Source of the DNA: Macrocystis pyrifera
Taxonomy: Eukaryota > Sar > Phaeophyceae > Laminariales > Laminariaceae
Assembly: GCA_031763025.1 (NCBI GenBank)
Contig: JASSKH010000030.1
Coordinates: 2,425,197-2,489,196 of the forward strand
Direction of reading: 5' to 3'
DNA length: 64,000 bases
Below the pieces are notes generated by a model. It was not told where the DNA came from. It was given only the letters and a program-made list of their open reading frames with translations, and did no database searches. Every line of letters begins with the position of its first letter. Positions within the stretch are counted from its first letter, which is position 1. A program made the translations under genes and the position numbers. Shown one piece after another: positions 9,510 through 20,739 of the stretch.

Positions 9510-10556
9510 TCTCGATCAAGATTTAATTTGTTGGAGACAATGCTGGAGACACAAGGAGAAGATCCACGTAAGTCTCGTTGCCCAATTCGCCACCCAACAG
9601 GAGATATTAACAAAGCTCGAATCCATATATGAACAAGCAATCACGAACGAATCGCATTTCTGCGATGCCTGCTCAATTTTGGGAATTTGCGCTATTCATA
9701 GATATTTACATGAACCCGGATTTGAATCGCACGTTCAAAGGCGCTCACTGTCGGCCCTGTTTCTTTTTTTTGTTTTTTTAACGACATATATTTAGTCGTT
9801 TTCGGTATTTTTCCGGGTAGGTGCACCGGTCATATCTCTCGGGCAAACACACAAAAACACAGAGGGGACCGCACGTCAATGCGTGGATGAATGCAAAAAA
9901 AAATCAAGTCCAAATCCGTAAAATCGATGGGGGCATGAACAATCCGACGTTTAAACCTTGTCAAGGCTGGCCCAGCTCGTATTGTGCTCTGCAGTAGGGA
10001 CGAAAAGTGGTGACGTTAACTTTTTTCTCATACTGAGTGTACTGTATTACTTATGTGTGGTTGTGCATGAGTTGTTGAAAAGCGCGCCCTAGATTTTTAG
10101 TACTACTACTGCTGTTTTAGTACTACTACTGCTGTAGTAAACAGATCTATGCTCATGTGTGCCAACGCTTGGATAAGATCGCCCGATATATTATATCTAA
10201 GTTTGTTCTTTCTCCCGCGTCAATTGGTGGTAGGCACACACTCACTCGTTTTCTTCTGAAACATCCATCCGCATAGCCTACAGCAGTAATGCAACACACT
10301 CACAGGCAGGTACACAAGCATCAACAGTCAATCACCGGTATTCTCCGTATTAATAGTATGCAATGCCTGAATTGCCGCCAGCTCGTGTTGCGTACGCGAC
10401 GTTTTTTTTTTTTCCGCAGCTCGGCTTCTTTTAAACTCGTTTTCTTTTGTCACACCCGTAAAGTCGATCGATGAGTAAAATACAAAAGTACTTCTCCCTA
10501 CGTACGTACGTCTACAGCCGAAATGAGTTGTTTCGTTACCACGTGTCCCGGTCTAC
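9510..10556. other. No gene recognised
   Basis: Mostly AT-rich sequence without a consistent ORF across copies. A degenerate tRNA T-arm-like block (GAACCCGGATTTGAATCG near 9713-9730) and a directly repeated TAGTACTACTACTGCTGT pair (near 10099-10136) are the only structures noticed. Confidence 0.5.
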
Positions 10557-10770
10557 AGTAGTTCCAAGTAGGTACTGTAGTTTGTTCTCGAAATGTGGGT
10601 ATTCCTATCCTATTCTCTTTCCAAGTAGATTACCCCCGGAACGTGGATTCCTGTTATAGTTCCAAGTAGTTTGTCCCCGAAACGTGGGTGCGTTTCAAGC
10701 TTCTAGATTGATCCCAAGTATTTTGTGTCGCCTAAACATGTTTTTTTCACCTTACGAGTGCCATAATTCC
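10557..10770 (+). repeat. Degenerate TTCCAAGTAG minisatellite
   Basis: About four imperfect units, each starting TTCCAAGTAG or CCCAAGTA and containing a block like TTTGTCCCCGAAACGTGGG, spaced roughly 40-60 bp. The same array is visible in R (about 34040-34255) and T (about 59600-59820). Confidence 0.6.
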
Positions 10771-10859
10771 AAGTATTGATCGTCCAACACCAAGGTTTCA
10801 GCTTGTCCCCGAAATGACGGTTCCGCCGCACCCGGGGAAGATGAGGTGACATCCTCGGT

Positions 10860-11600
10860 TCAGAAATGCTTCCTCCGTAGCTCTACAACTCCGACAAACC
10901 GGGAAAGCAAACGGTGACATCTCGGATCTAAACCTTCCGGCTCGGTTTGGAAACCCCAACCCTTCCGCATCCTCCGAATCCAACGAATCGGGTGGACAAA
11001 AGGTGATCTCCCGGAACCCGGACGATTCCGCCCCGCACGATGTAGAAACCCCAACTCTAGGCACACGATTGTTGACTACGTATGGATTCTGTGAAGCGAG
11101 CGACATGCGGGGATGTCAGGGCCCCACATCCCCGAATCATAAATCCTTCCGTATACATTTCCAAGTCCAACGAGCCAGGTGACGAAAACAGTGATTTCCC
11201 CTTGCGAGTAGCCCCAACTCCGGGTACACTGTACACACCGTCGTCTGTAGTTGGCATTGTCAGAGGCGCGGTGAGAAAACGGCCTATTAATAGTCCCTTG
11301 ATCATAGCCCATTCAATATATCTACAGCTCTAACGAAGAAGGGGCTGAAGAGGTGATCCCCCGTGTCGCAACCACCCCGCCCGGTGTGGAGACCCCAACT
11401 CCGGGTACGCCATTGACTGGGGGCTGGGGCTCGTAAAGCCAACAGCACCTTGGGGGGGTACAGCCCCCTTCTGGGATCATAAATACCAGGTACTTCTCAT
11501 TTATTTACAACTCCAAGGGATCGGGGACGAAAACGGTGACCCCTCCGGACGATACCACTTCGCACGGTGTGGAACCCCCTAGAGCTGCTTCGAAATGCTA
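10860..11600 (+). pseudogene. Decayed coding tandem repeats with a VETPTPGT motif, copy L
   Basis: Five imperfect units near 10890, 10978, 11166, 11329 and 11512 each read in some frame as Ser-x-(Glu/Lys)-x-Gly, then a Val-(Ile/Thr)-Pro/Ser stretch, a Pro-Asp-Asp-(Ser/Thr) stretch, and VETPTPGT or a close variant. Spacing is mostly 163-187 bp. Stops and frame changes separate the units in L. In T two units and the linker (SPNHKSSVYIS) remain in one 128-aa frame. This suggests a once-coding repeat protein that has decayed. No family recognised. Confidence 0.45.
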
Positions 11601-12073
11601 TTCTTTTACATGTTATGAGTACATGCTTCTTGAGCATCGAAGGCGGTTCGGGACATGTTCAAACCGATGAGAGGTTCTCTCGCCTTCATCGTTGAATTGC
11701 GCCACCAGTGGTTGTCAAATCCTCAAAGTAGCGGCTACCACTATAAGCGCCTTCCGCAATCAAGCGTCAAGGCATTCGCCAGGGGGTGGGATGATAAGGA
11801 AAAATTCCCTCCAAAGATGTGAAAATTTTATGGTGTGCTTAGAGTGGCCCCTTTGGTACGGGCTTCGGGATTCACTAACGATTCTAATGGTTTGTACCCG
11901 GGTTTCAACGGTTATGGTCGGGCGGCTGTGGTAAAATCCCAAGAAAGCAAAAAAAACGGGGATGATACAGAAATATCCCCTCCGTTTCAATCTGACTGAA
12001 ATTTTTTTCAGGGTGGGTTGAGTTTGGGCCGGAGATCATAGATCCGAAGTCAGAATTTGGTAGTCATACATCG

Positions 12074-12371
12074 TTACATACCAAAACGTGTGGACCGCTG
12101 GGCAGTTCGCTCATTGTTTTCGGCGCTAAGCCTCTTTTCAGCATGAAACACGACCTCAAAATCAAAATGGTCGGATGAAAAAAAAAACCGACGGAATCAT
12201 ATGACTGCACAGCTTGTACCCGACATAGCCCAGTTTTTTGTCCCATACGAGTTTGTTTCTCAGGCACACTTGCAGTACTATCCCTCGAAAACCCAAACGC
12301 AACGAGAATGTACTGATTTCATGCATGAACTCCCCACCCTCCGGAGGTCCGAAGTTTGCTCGGATCGCCAT
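12074..12371 (-). pseudogene. Hypothetical 98-aa protein, frameshifted in copy L
   Basis: The frame starts MAIRANFGPPEGGEFMHEIS and is open to HMIPS, where one G is missing and an A10 run (12178-12187, minus strand T10) replaces the T8 found in copy T. The downstream frame (EVVFHAEKRLSAENNERTAQ) is therefore lost in L. Lengths from ATG to stop are 298 nt in L, 299 in R and 297 in T, and only T is a multiple of three. No family recognised. Confidence 0.4.
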
Positions 12372-13250
12372 TCTGAAAAGCCCTACCTCCCCCTAAGGTG
12401 GCCAAGCGGCGTCGTTGGAGCGGGTGCGCCAAGAAAAAAACCATCCAGCATCGTCTTGGTGGACTTGATTTTTCTAAAAGTGTTTCAGGAATTTTGTGGT
12501 CGGGAAGTTTTTGCTTTTTTTGCGCACGTTTTCTGTCGTGTTAAAACGACGTTTCTCATCGTTTCCCCTAGTTTCTTTTCTTTTTTTTTCTTTTCATGAG
12601 TTGTTCGCGTCTCCCCAACAAATAGCGCTTGATTGCGGGAGCCGCCTATAGCAGTAGTATTACGAATAAAAACACAGCAGTATAACGAATGATAACAGTT
12701 ATCATATACCCTGCCTGTAACGAACATGATACCACTATTGATACTGCTGTAGCTGGCCCACACCGCCTACATATAACATCACAATATTATTGTGGTTTCT
12801 AGTAACAAACAATTTCCGCTTTACGGTACGGTCGGTACTTCGAATGCCCGACATTCACTGCTACGTACCTTGTGTGAACTACTATTGCTGTTTTTATAGT
12901 TCCCGCACATTAACTCGTCGCCATAATGTAGTCCGTGGTCACAGGACAGGCTCCAGTAACTTTGTAGTGGAAAATTTCAGTATTTCCTCGGGAGGAAAAT
13001 GAAACAGAGACGAATACGCATGGTAACATATATATATACGTGAAAAGAATCGTATGACCCAGACCAAAGCAGAAAGTGATATCTTCGGCATACATACACG
13101 TATGAATGATATCATATACATATAATATAGTACGCTGCATGAGCCGCGACAGAAACCGAGGAGACAGTCAAATACCCCCTAGAGAAAAAAGGATGAAGAC
13201 AATCGACGTTGGAACAAAACAAAAATCGAAACGGGAAGGAAGAGGAACTA

Positions 13251-13784
13251 TTAACAGCAAGCACGGAAGGAAGAAGACAAAAAACAAGAGAATACGCAGG
13301 CTTGCAGACTCGCAAGTATTGCGCGGGGGAGTGTAGCGCCTTTACCAAAGACAGGACCCGTCACCAAAGAGAAAAAGGAAGCGAAACAAAGTGAAAAGAC
13401 GATCCCGGGAAGAACGCCAAACGAAAAAACAAAAATTGGGAGAGGAAAATGGAAAACCGGAATGTGGGAAAAAATTGAAGAAAAGGGAAAAAGGAGAAAG
13501 GGGAACGAGGGAGCAAACACAAGCGAAAGGTATGCATTGGAACCTACAGAAAGGCAAAAGGGGTGTCCAGGCAGCACTATGCTAGCTACTTGGGTCTCAA
13601 CGTGGGGACGAATCGTGACGGTGATATGGCCACACCCAGGCGTCAGTCCTTCACGCCTTCCCCCCGCCCTCCGCCCTCTCTCCTTCCGCGCGCGTGCATT
13701 GGCGTCAACGGGTAGCGTCGCGTCAGTAACCGTCCTCTGCCGCTCTGCGGTTGCCTCGTCCCCATCCTTGTGCCATTTCCGCAT
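13251..13784 (-). CDS. Uncertain 177-aa ORF, copy L
   Basis: From the first ATG the frame reads MRKWHKDGDEATAERQRTVT, then an Arg/Gly-rich stretch, then a very Phe/Pro/Leu-rich C-terminal half produced by a CT-rich tract. It is kept at the same length in R (31032-31565) and T (56592-57125), with a single Pro/Leu change noticed in T. A 133-aa ORF runs on the opposite strand across the same DNA, so coding direction cannot be decided. Hydrophobic runs could be membrane segments or merely the pyrimidine tract. Confidence 0.2.
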   Translation of the reverse strand: MRKWHKDGDEATAERQRTVTDATLPVDANARARKERGRRAGGRREGLTPGCGHITVTIRPHVETQVASIVLPGHPFCLSVGSNAYLSLVFAPSFPFLLFPFSSIFSHIPVFHFPLPIFVFSFGVLPGIVFSLCFASFFSLVTGPVFGKGATLPRAILASLQACVFSCFLSSSFRACC

Positions 13785-14808
13785 GAAGACCTCCGTCCCT
13801 TCCACTACCCGTCGGAACCATCCGCCGACCTGCTGTGCAGCCTCACGCCACCCTTCCAACTAGAACTGATGCCGTACGCCGTATGGTCCTTCTCGGGGTC
13901 CTTCATTCAGCCCCACTCCTTTCCCCCGGAGTAGCCCTTACCCGCGATCATCTCCCCAAACATCACCCTTTCGGCAGGCGCTCTTCACCCGTGCGTGACA
14001 CAAAACCCGCGACCAATGTTCTTCGCGCACCGTCGTCTCAACGTTTTCGGAGTCTGTCCTGAGAAGCACGTTGGCTCAGGATAGATAGGATGTGATCTTT
14101 GGGCTTTCGTTTCCGCCAGACGAGGCATTAAAATTCGTACTAGGCGGGTTCCGCGCTAAATCTGAATATTTTGGGGGGTGTTCCGTGAATTCTTACCATC
14201 TATTTCTTGCCCCTCGAATTTGTTTTGACATGCTTATGTGATGAAGTTATGATATTTTGTAAATTTTGAGGGGAAACTTCATTCGTCTTGCCCGGGTTTC
14301 AGTGAGCACTAGTATATTCCGGTGGCTAATAACCGAAAAGCAGAAAACGGGGTTGGTACCGAAAAATCCCCGGAATCGAAAATGACTCGGATGAAGCTGA
14401 GAAAATCCGCTTAGTGTATTGTTGGGGCGGGGATCATTTATTCAGTGTAGAGGTGCATAGTTAGGTGACTTTATGCCTCGCTTTGTTTTTATTCGCCGCC
14501 GTCGCAAAAAAAACGTCCAAGAAAAAAAACATTTTACAAGCGCCAGTAGGCAAATATTTGCACAACCCCCCGACAATTCGAAACGCGCGTTACCTACGCG
14601 ACACCCTGCCCAGTCTACCTCTCTTTACGTACTGCCGCAGAAGGAATCTCCACATTGCGTACGAGTAACCCCCTGCATCAAACAGGTGCTGTGCTCCTAC
14701 TGGGTAACTTGATTTCTTCCTTTTTTTTCCTTCGGCCACCGACCCCAGCATCCACCCCAACGGGATCTACCCCGGTATCCATGCCATCTTCTCCTCGACC
14801 ACGCTCAA

Positions 14809-15009
14809 CTAAAGCTTCGGGACAAGAGCAGGGAACTTGGCGAAAACGAAACACTTATCGTAGTCACACACTCGGCAGGCTGAGCAAAAACAAGACGCCG
14901 AAGAAGTGTACAGCTTGTGGTTGACGGTAACCTTCTCAACGCGAACCGTCTCTACCCCCGACACAGAATCCCTGTTCTCCACATCCTCACCCTCCTCCTC
15001 GTCTTCATC
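14809..15009 (-). CDS. Cysteine-rich C-terminal exon, copy L
   Basis: On the minus strand, after an AG at 15010-15011, the frame reads DEDEEEGEDVENRDSVSGVE, then VNHKLYTSSASCFCSACRVC and DYDKCFVFAKFPALVPKL, then TAG. The five cysteines (C-x-C-x2-C-x2-C-x4-C) suggest a small metal-binding knuckle. Directly upstream in the same frame is GESSKE followed by TAG, and before that a frame with GGPRRIGRPLKK, an AT-hook-like motif, broken by a C/G homopolymer. Either an intron ends here or a single reading frame has a stop. R is intact; T has lost one base. Family not recognised. Confidence 0.45.
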   Translation of the reverse strand, partial: DEDEEEGEDVENRDSVSGVETVRVEKVTVNHKLYTSSASCFCSACRVCDYDKCFVFAKFPALVPKL

Positions 15010-15504
15010 CTACTCTTTGGATGACTCCCCCCCCCCCCCCCCGCCTTCTCCCGTCCCGTATACTCTTCTTCAGAGGCCGTCCAATACGCCTTGGCCCACC
15101 CCCCTCCGCTCCCGCTTCTTCAGAGACCTCTCCCGGCCCCCCCTCCTCCTGATCACTGAGATTCGCACTCCTCTGCCGCTTCCGACGACCGGTTCGCCTA
15201 CCCCCCCCCCCCCCGCTTCGGCTCTTCCGAAATCTCCTCCCCTTCTCCCCCTCGCCCCCCCTCCCTCCCTCTCCCACGCAGAGCTCCACGGCACATACTC
15301 CCTTGCGACTTTTACGGTGAGCCCCGAAGTAATGGGACGGTTCTTCATGATCCGGCGAGTGGTACTAATAATATATATATATATTAAGTAATAATAGTAG
15401 TGCTGCTGTAGTACCCAAAAGGGGTAAAATATACGTTCACGCGCGACGACCCGAGGACGCCTGGAGCCAGGAGAACCCCAGCGTATCATCGGCGCTTTCG
15501 CCAC
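15010..15504 (-). other. Possible upstream coding of the cysteine-rich gene, GC-homopolymer rich
   Basis: Minus-strand fragments look coding but shift frame at C/G runs: AQVVAKAPMIRWGSPGSRRP, then KNRPITSGLTVKVAREYVPW, a Gly/Arg/Glu-rich stretch, then SDQEEGGPGEVSEEAGAEGG and PRRIGRPLKKSIRDGRR. G-run lengths differ between the three copies, so the frame cannot be trusted from this assembly. No exon boundaries are proposed. Confidence 0.3.
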
Positions 15505-15558
15505 AACCTGGGCCCAGCCTGGAATATTTATCCTATTTCATGAAATTATGAAGTAAGT

Positions 15559-15694
15559 ACGTCAGCTGTGAGTTCGACTGATTAAGGAGTTGATACTCAA
15601 CTTTGCAAGCTGCGTAATACGTCTCGTCTATATATTCCATTTTTACTGAATTTTACAAGTGTTACGATAAGCCGAACGCGCGTATTCTATTTGT
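15559..15694 (+). repeat. Hairpin-bearing interspersed repeat, copy 2 (L)
   Basis: Closely matches 7197-7331 along its length, including the AGTTGA-TAC-TCAACT hairpin and the CGCGTATTCTATTTGT end. The main differences are AAGGAGTTGAT for AAATAGTTGAT and a few substitutions. Confidence 0.7.
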
Positions 15695-16553
15695 AATTCC
15701 TTGTCAAGGATATACGCCAGTGGCTCCCCCGGATGCTGCCCGGGTCAACAGGGCAATTTACGTAATCATTCTGCGCACTGATACTACAAAACCCGAACAA
15801 GGGAGAATGATACGACGTTGCAACATGTGGAAACCTTTTCATTTTACAAATATTAATGTATTGATTGAGTGTTGTTGAGTTTTAGTATAGTATGGTTCTA
15901 AATGTGAGTGATTCTCCCGGGGATGAGCTGCTGCTGCTGTTATCGCTGCTGCTGCTTTGATGCCTAGCTTTTATTTGATATGGCTCGAGGTAGCGCCTAC
16001 TGTAAATCAGGCATCGGTGTTCGCGACACTATATATATATATATATATACCTGGTATGGTTTCCTAAACTCTACCAGGTACAAGTTATTATGTGGATTGT
16101 GATACCTTGTGGCGCCGTCGAAAGTAAGAACGTTTCGCCAATAATAATATAATGCTATTAATATTAATTACCACAGGTACATTTATGCTTTGCTTTTTTC
16201 GCGTTTGGCGCGAAGGGTACATATTGGTTGATAAAACGCTCACTCCGTGTCTGCCTCTTCGCATACAGCAGTGTAGCAGCCTTCGCTTCCGAACTCGGCA
16301 GACCACAAACTGGACGCCCCGCCAGACGATGGACTCCTTTGCAACGCGCGCTTGTGCCACAGGCGTACAGCAATATGTGAAAGATCGGGGTGTGTGAAAC
16401 GAGCTGTGTGAAACGGAAAACCCGAAAACCCCAACACTTTGGTGTTCGTAGTATGTTGGGTGGGATGTCTACTAGGGAGCCTCCTGATTGTTTTATCCGC
16501 TCTCTCAACGCTGTGGGAGGGGAGGCTGAGGCAGAGGAGGGGGGGCAGGCTCC

Positions 16554-16895
16554 ATGTGCCGGACCCTCTTCAACTCGCTGATGAAGGCGTTGTGCCTTCT
16601 TCCTCCAATCACCCTCACTCTGCTTCCGTCCGTGGAAGTCTCTGCGTGGGCATGGGCCACTTAGTTGCGCCTGTACTTCGACATATGGCCAACCATCATT
16701 CACGACCTTGTCGCCCAAGCACATGCACTATCCATTTCATCACGAGAGGACCCTCGCACGGAGCCCATGCAGCCCTACGAGGACGAGGAACATAGCACTG
16801 CAAGGGTGGAACACCTGCTCGCCATTGACCGCCGGCATGCTGTAGCGAGCAACCCCGCGTCCGCCACGCGGCAGTTCCGGCGTGCAGTGGACTAG
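16554..16895 (+). pseudogene. Hypothetical ORF interrupted by one in-frame TAG, copy L
   Basis: The frame starts MCRTLFNSLMKALCLLPPIT (MRRTL in R and T) and reads to SVEVSAWAWAT, then TAG (16662-16664). It then continues in the same frame LRLYFDIWPTIIHDLVAQAH through MQPYEDEEHSTARVEHLLAI to RRAVD and a stop. Both halves look like protein. The TAG is in all three copies. It could be an old nonsense mutation, or the last two bases of TAG could be a splice acceptor (CCACTTAG|TTGCGC), making the second half an exon. No family recognised; a transposon-derived gene is possible. Confidence 0.4.
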
Positions 16896-17370
16896 TGGAC
16901 TCTTGGCCCCGTGCTCGGCTATGTGTAGCGAGCAGAGCTTGGTCTGGGTTTTGTTCGGCGAGGCAAGCGAAGTGTGCGTTCAACAACCTCCTCGATACTC
17001 GCTGAAGGGTGGGCTCTTTCTGTGGAGTCAGTACTACAGGGCGGGTATGGAGATCGAGGTGAGCTGGTGCTGGTGCTGGTGCTGCTGCTGTGCTGCTGCT
17101 GCTGTTTCCTACAAGTAGCGGTTTGCAATATACTGGTATCGAACATCGAGATCGAAAACGAGGTCAAATATCGAGGTCCGCTCTACTAAACTACTGCTGT
17201 ACGTACGTGGGGAGAGTACATATCAGATATGTGGCCTCGCCGCCCCCACGGCGGCGGCCAGGATGACTTCCCCGTAAGAAAAAACTGCTGTTACTTCTGG
17301 CGCTCCTGTAATCTCCCCTCACTATGGCGGGTCTTGCTCGATGGTCAGGTGGTCAGCTTGATCCCAGTAC

Positions 17371-17474
17371 TACGGGGGTCCATAGTTAACGGGACCAAAT
17401 TTTGTTAGTAAAAATAGGTAAATATATAGGTTTTTATCTATACCATAGGTCCTATTAACTATGGACCCCCGTAA
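17371..17474. mobile_element. Stowaway-like MITE, copy 3 (L)
   Basis: The ends read TA-CGGGGGTCCATAGTTAACGG and its complement ending CCCCCG-TA, with an AT-rich middle. It is non-coding. The mirror copy in R (27364-27473) carries an extra ~9 bp that creates a TACCAGGTA motif, and the equivalent region in T lies inside the 1937-bp deletion. Confidence 0.82.
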
Positions 17475-17859
17475 TAGTAAACGAGAGTAAACGACGTCGA
17501 CAACTCTATGCATGGTATGACAGCACAAAGCTTGTACTGGTACTCCTTTGGACACATCCCATTCTCGGTATTCGAAATTAGGATGTCTTCGGAACGCCGA
17601 ACTCTGCTAACCCGACATATGGTACTGGCTTCCGTGCATAACAACACTGGAGGTACAGGTAGTATTATAGCTGGTATGCTACCGGTTTACGATAACACAA
17701 AACAAATACTGGTATACATACTACTGCAGTTGCCCACGAATAGTCTCCCAAAAAGTGAATAGAGGTGAAGGTATTTTGCACCCGGTATATTTATTAAACC
17801 AGGTAGGTATCGATAACATTTACAGCAGTAGCTGGTAGGCAGTTTTAATTATAACCCTC

Positions 17860-19797
17860 AGGGCCGGTCCTAACGGGGGCAAGAAAAACGAAAAAAAAAA
17901 AAAAAAAAAAAAACGAACAGACTTTGTTTTTTCGTAAAAAACAGCAGATTGAGTTCTAAGGGCCCATATTATATCGAGGACTTTTGGTTCTTTCAATTCG
18001 ATTCGATTTTTTCTTTTCTAATTTAATTTGCATCTGATTGGTCGAAGAGTGAACGACCAGGCAAGATTCGAAGGGGCAAACTAGAAAAAATCAATTTGAG
18101 TGAAAAGTCTTTCGGGACTTTTTTCGTGTGATTTTTCTAATTTCAATTTCGAATTTGGGAGTTGATCAGCCTTGATGTAGCATGTTCATGGTGCGTCAAC
18201 ACCCCCGCTGGAGTCTGGGGTGATTCTTGGCCGCTTCCGTGACCACCGTCGAGGCGATAAAACGCGAACCTCAACAACTGGCCACCGGAGCAATAGCCGC
18301 GCCCACGGCCACAGACCATATCACATCGTACCCCGGCGGTGGCGCCTCAAAAGAAATCATGGCGGCCGCAAGCCCAATTTTTCGGCCTGCTCGATCGGCC
18401 AACCATCACGAAAGCCGAGCAAACGAGCGAAAAAACAGAGGATACGCTCGAGACCTCGATAGCTGCACCACCGTTGCAGTTTCGCACGTGGCGCTTGAGG
18501 GCTCCCTCCGCCCACCCAAGACACCCTGAGAGTGATAGCTTCCTATCCTGCGCCACCAAAAAGAAAAAAATGCTGGCGGCGCCGCGCACGCGACAACGCA
18601 AACCTTCGCTCTCGTCTACGCTCGTCGCAGTTTGTCGGCTGGGCGTTGTGTGACGCGCTGCGTTATTCCAGGTTGTTTCGATTTCCTTTTTGTTTGACAA
18701 TGAACGCGCCGTTTCCCGATAGGATACACGCACGTTTTTTTTCGAAATCAAACTAAAATACATTGGAATTGAAATTTTATTTCCAAATAACGAAATTTAG
18801 TGTTCCCCGTTAAGATGGGCTCTAACGAGAAAAAAAAAAACGAAACAAGAAATGAAACAAGAAGAAGCAGCCGAGTCGAATTTTTACGCGGTGCAATTTT
18901 CGACAATGACTCAACCACCACAGCACGTGATTCCCGGCGATCGCGCTCGACAGCGACGGTGGATAGACACAACTCGCACACGCGAGGCACCCTACAAAGC
19001 AGGCGGTTCTCGTGGTCCAACCCGCTCCCTCCGGAGTGCTCTAGAACTTGTGTGTATCGGCCGTCGCTGTTCGATGGCAGACCTTTGAATGTTGAGTGGG
19101 ACTCATGTCGAAAAATATACCGCCACAGCCACGTCCTGATCCCCCGGTTTCTTGCGAGGGCATCCCATGGTGATTCCCTACCCATATATGCTCGCGCCGT
19201 CAGGAGACAAGCCGTGTGGCAGCCACATGCACTACCTCGGCCATCGTGCGCTTGACAACCGGTCGTAGAAACTTTATCGGAACTTCATCCCAACGATTCG
19301 AGCTCCTCCTATGTTCCTCTTGGACCCTGGGTATCCCATATTTCGTTTATTTGGCACGCATTTCGTTTTTTTCAAGTCAGCTGGGACTTGAAAAAAATTA
19401 AATGTGAAAACGGAGGTATCGGGATCTCTACTTCTAATTTTTTTTATTTGACTGTTCGGAGTGCTCACGTACTTGGTGTATGGGTTCATGTGTAACGGTA
19501 TTTGGGAGTTCCACACAGGAGATATGCGTGTTTCTGCGTGGAGCAGTCAGCGGGTTGCGACGCGTTTTGTCCGCCAGTTGTTGATGTTCTCCCCCTTTCT
19601 TCCTTGTCTTGTGTGTTTTAAATAATACTAGAGTATATATACCCTGAGGGGCTTCTATGAACTGACTCCGGCTTGGCCTATCATATCAGTGAGCGCACCC
19701 AACATTGACCAATAAAGCTCACGTACTCTTTACTTCTGCTCTTCGTTTTTATTTTCTTTTTTTTTTTTTTTTTTTTGCCCCCGTTAGGACCGGCCCT
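17860..19797. mobile_element. 1.94-kb DNA transposon-like element with terminal inverted repeats, copy L
   Basis: The element begins AGGGCCGGTCCTAACGGGGG and ends with the exact complement CCCCCGTTAGGACCGGCCCT, both next to long A or T runs. Flanks AACCCTC and AACCCCC could be a 7-bp target duplication with one mismatch. ORFs inside (up to 151 aa, both strands) show no recognised transposase motif, so it looks non-autonomous. An internal stretch near 18803-18824 (CCCCGTTAAGATGGGCTCTA) matches the right end at 18 of 22 positions including the following AC, hinting at a nested or composite structure. Confidence 0.72.
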
Positions 19798-20444
19798 AAC
19801 CCCCACCGCCTGTTTTGGGGAGTTGATGTGTGCACTCGCTATAGTATCTGGGGACCTGGTATATGCTGTGCTCGATGGGTAGTTGTTTTAGTGGTAGACT
19901 TCTTGGTATGACTTTGGAAATTTATTTACTATTATACAGTACAAGTATTGCACTATAGACGCCACAAGCAAATCGACGGCACACGCATATTCTATTCTAC
20001 CGCACCCTACAGTAGTGGATGCTACGTATCTTGAGGGAGTGAGCGGGGGACTCGGTAGCGCTCGACGCCATGTCGGGCGGGAAAGGGCTGTTCGACTAAA
20101 GGCCTGCCATGCGATAGAGGACATCAGCACTGCTGTCTACTTTCTAAGGAGGTGATCATCAGCAGAAACAACGACGCAGGCTATTGCTACAGGATCGTGA
20201 TGGGTTCATCATTGTGATAGCAGGCTTGTAGTTGGTTCATCATGTCTTTCCGAGCGTTGTACGGATGCTGGCGTGAAACTACCATACGTGAGTTTTGAAA
20301 GAGGTAGAGTAGAAAGCAATACCTGGAAAAGCAAATACTTGAAGAAATCCGAAAAAAGTGGGCATCAAAACCCAATTCTATTCTACTTCCACTATGATTC
20401 GTTGGGCATCAAAGCAAACTGTGTGTAAACGATATTGTAGATAG

Positions 20445-20732
20445 ATGATACGAGTACGTGTCAGAACGAGGATGAACTTTATAATCTCAGCAGAGATCAA
20501 GAGTAGCAACCGCATTGCTGCAATAGAGCAGCCGCGAATCGCTGTGACCACGACGAAAAGCACGACGCAAGCCCGAGTTGTATCACGGTATGCCAACCTG
20601 CGACGTCAGAAGAAGGTACCGGACGTGCCGGCGTGGGATATTTGGCTTCCGAAGCCCTACAATACGCTCTTTCTCTCTAGGACTAGTACTTCCCCACCCG
20701 ATGCCCATCGGCTGACCCGTTTACTCAAGTAA
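20445..20732 (+). CDS. Hypothetical 95-aa ORF, copy L
   Basis: The ATG-started ORF MIRVRVRTRMNFIISAEIKS continues with TTTKSTTQARVVSRYANLRR and KKVPDVPAWDIWLPKPYN. The translation is the same in R (24095-24382) and T (51593-51880). By contrast, the overlapping minus-strand ORF carries a Phe/Ser change in R, which slightly favours the plus-strand reading. Basic, Ser/Thr-rich. No family recognised. Confidence 0.3.
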   Translation: MIRVRVRTRMNFIISAEIKSSNRIAAIEQPRIAVTTTKSTTQARVVSRYANLRRQKKVPDVPAWDIWLPKPYNTLFLSRTSTSPPDAHRLTRLLK

Positions 20733-20739
20733 TCCATTG

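Noticed and set aside
9713..9755. tRNA gene or pseudogene near the GAACCCGGATTTGAATCG block
   Set aside because: The stem pairs poorly and no other arms are visible; at most a decayed SINE head.
15013..15500. KNRPITSG-type segment plus a C-terminal cysteine cluster as a piggyBac-like transposase
   Set aside because: The resemblance is a few residues only. No DDE residues or the family's usual C-terminal cysteine spacing could be shown, and the frame is unreliable at G runs.
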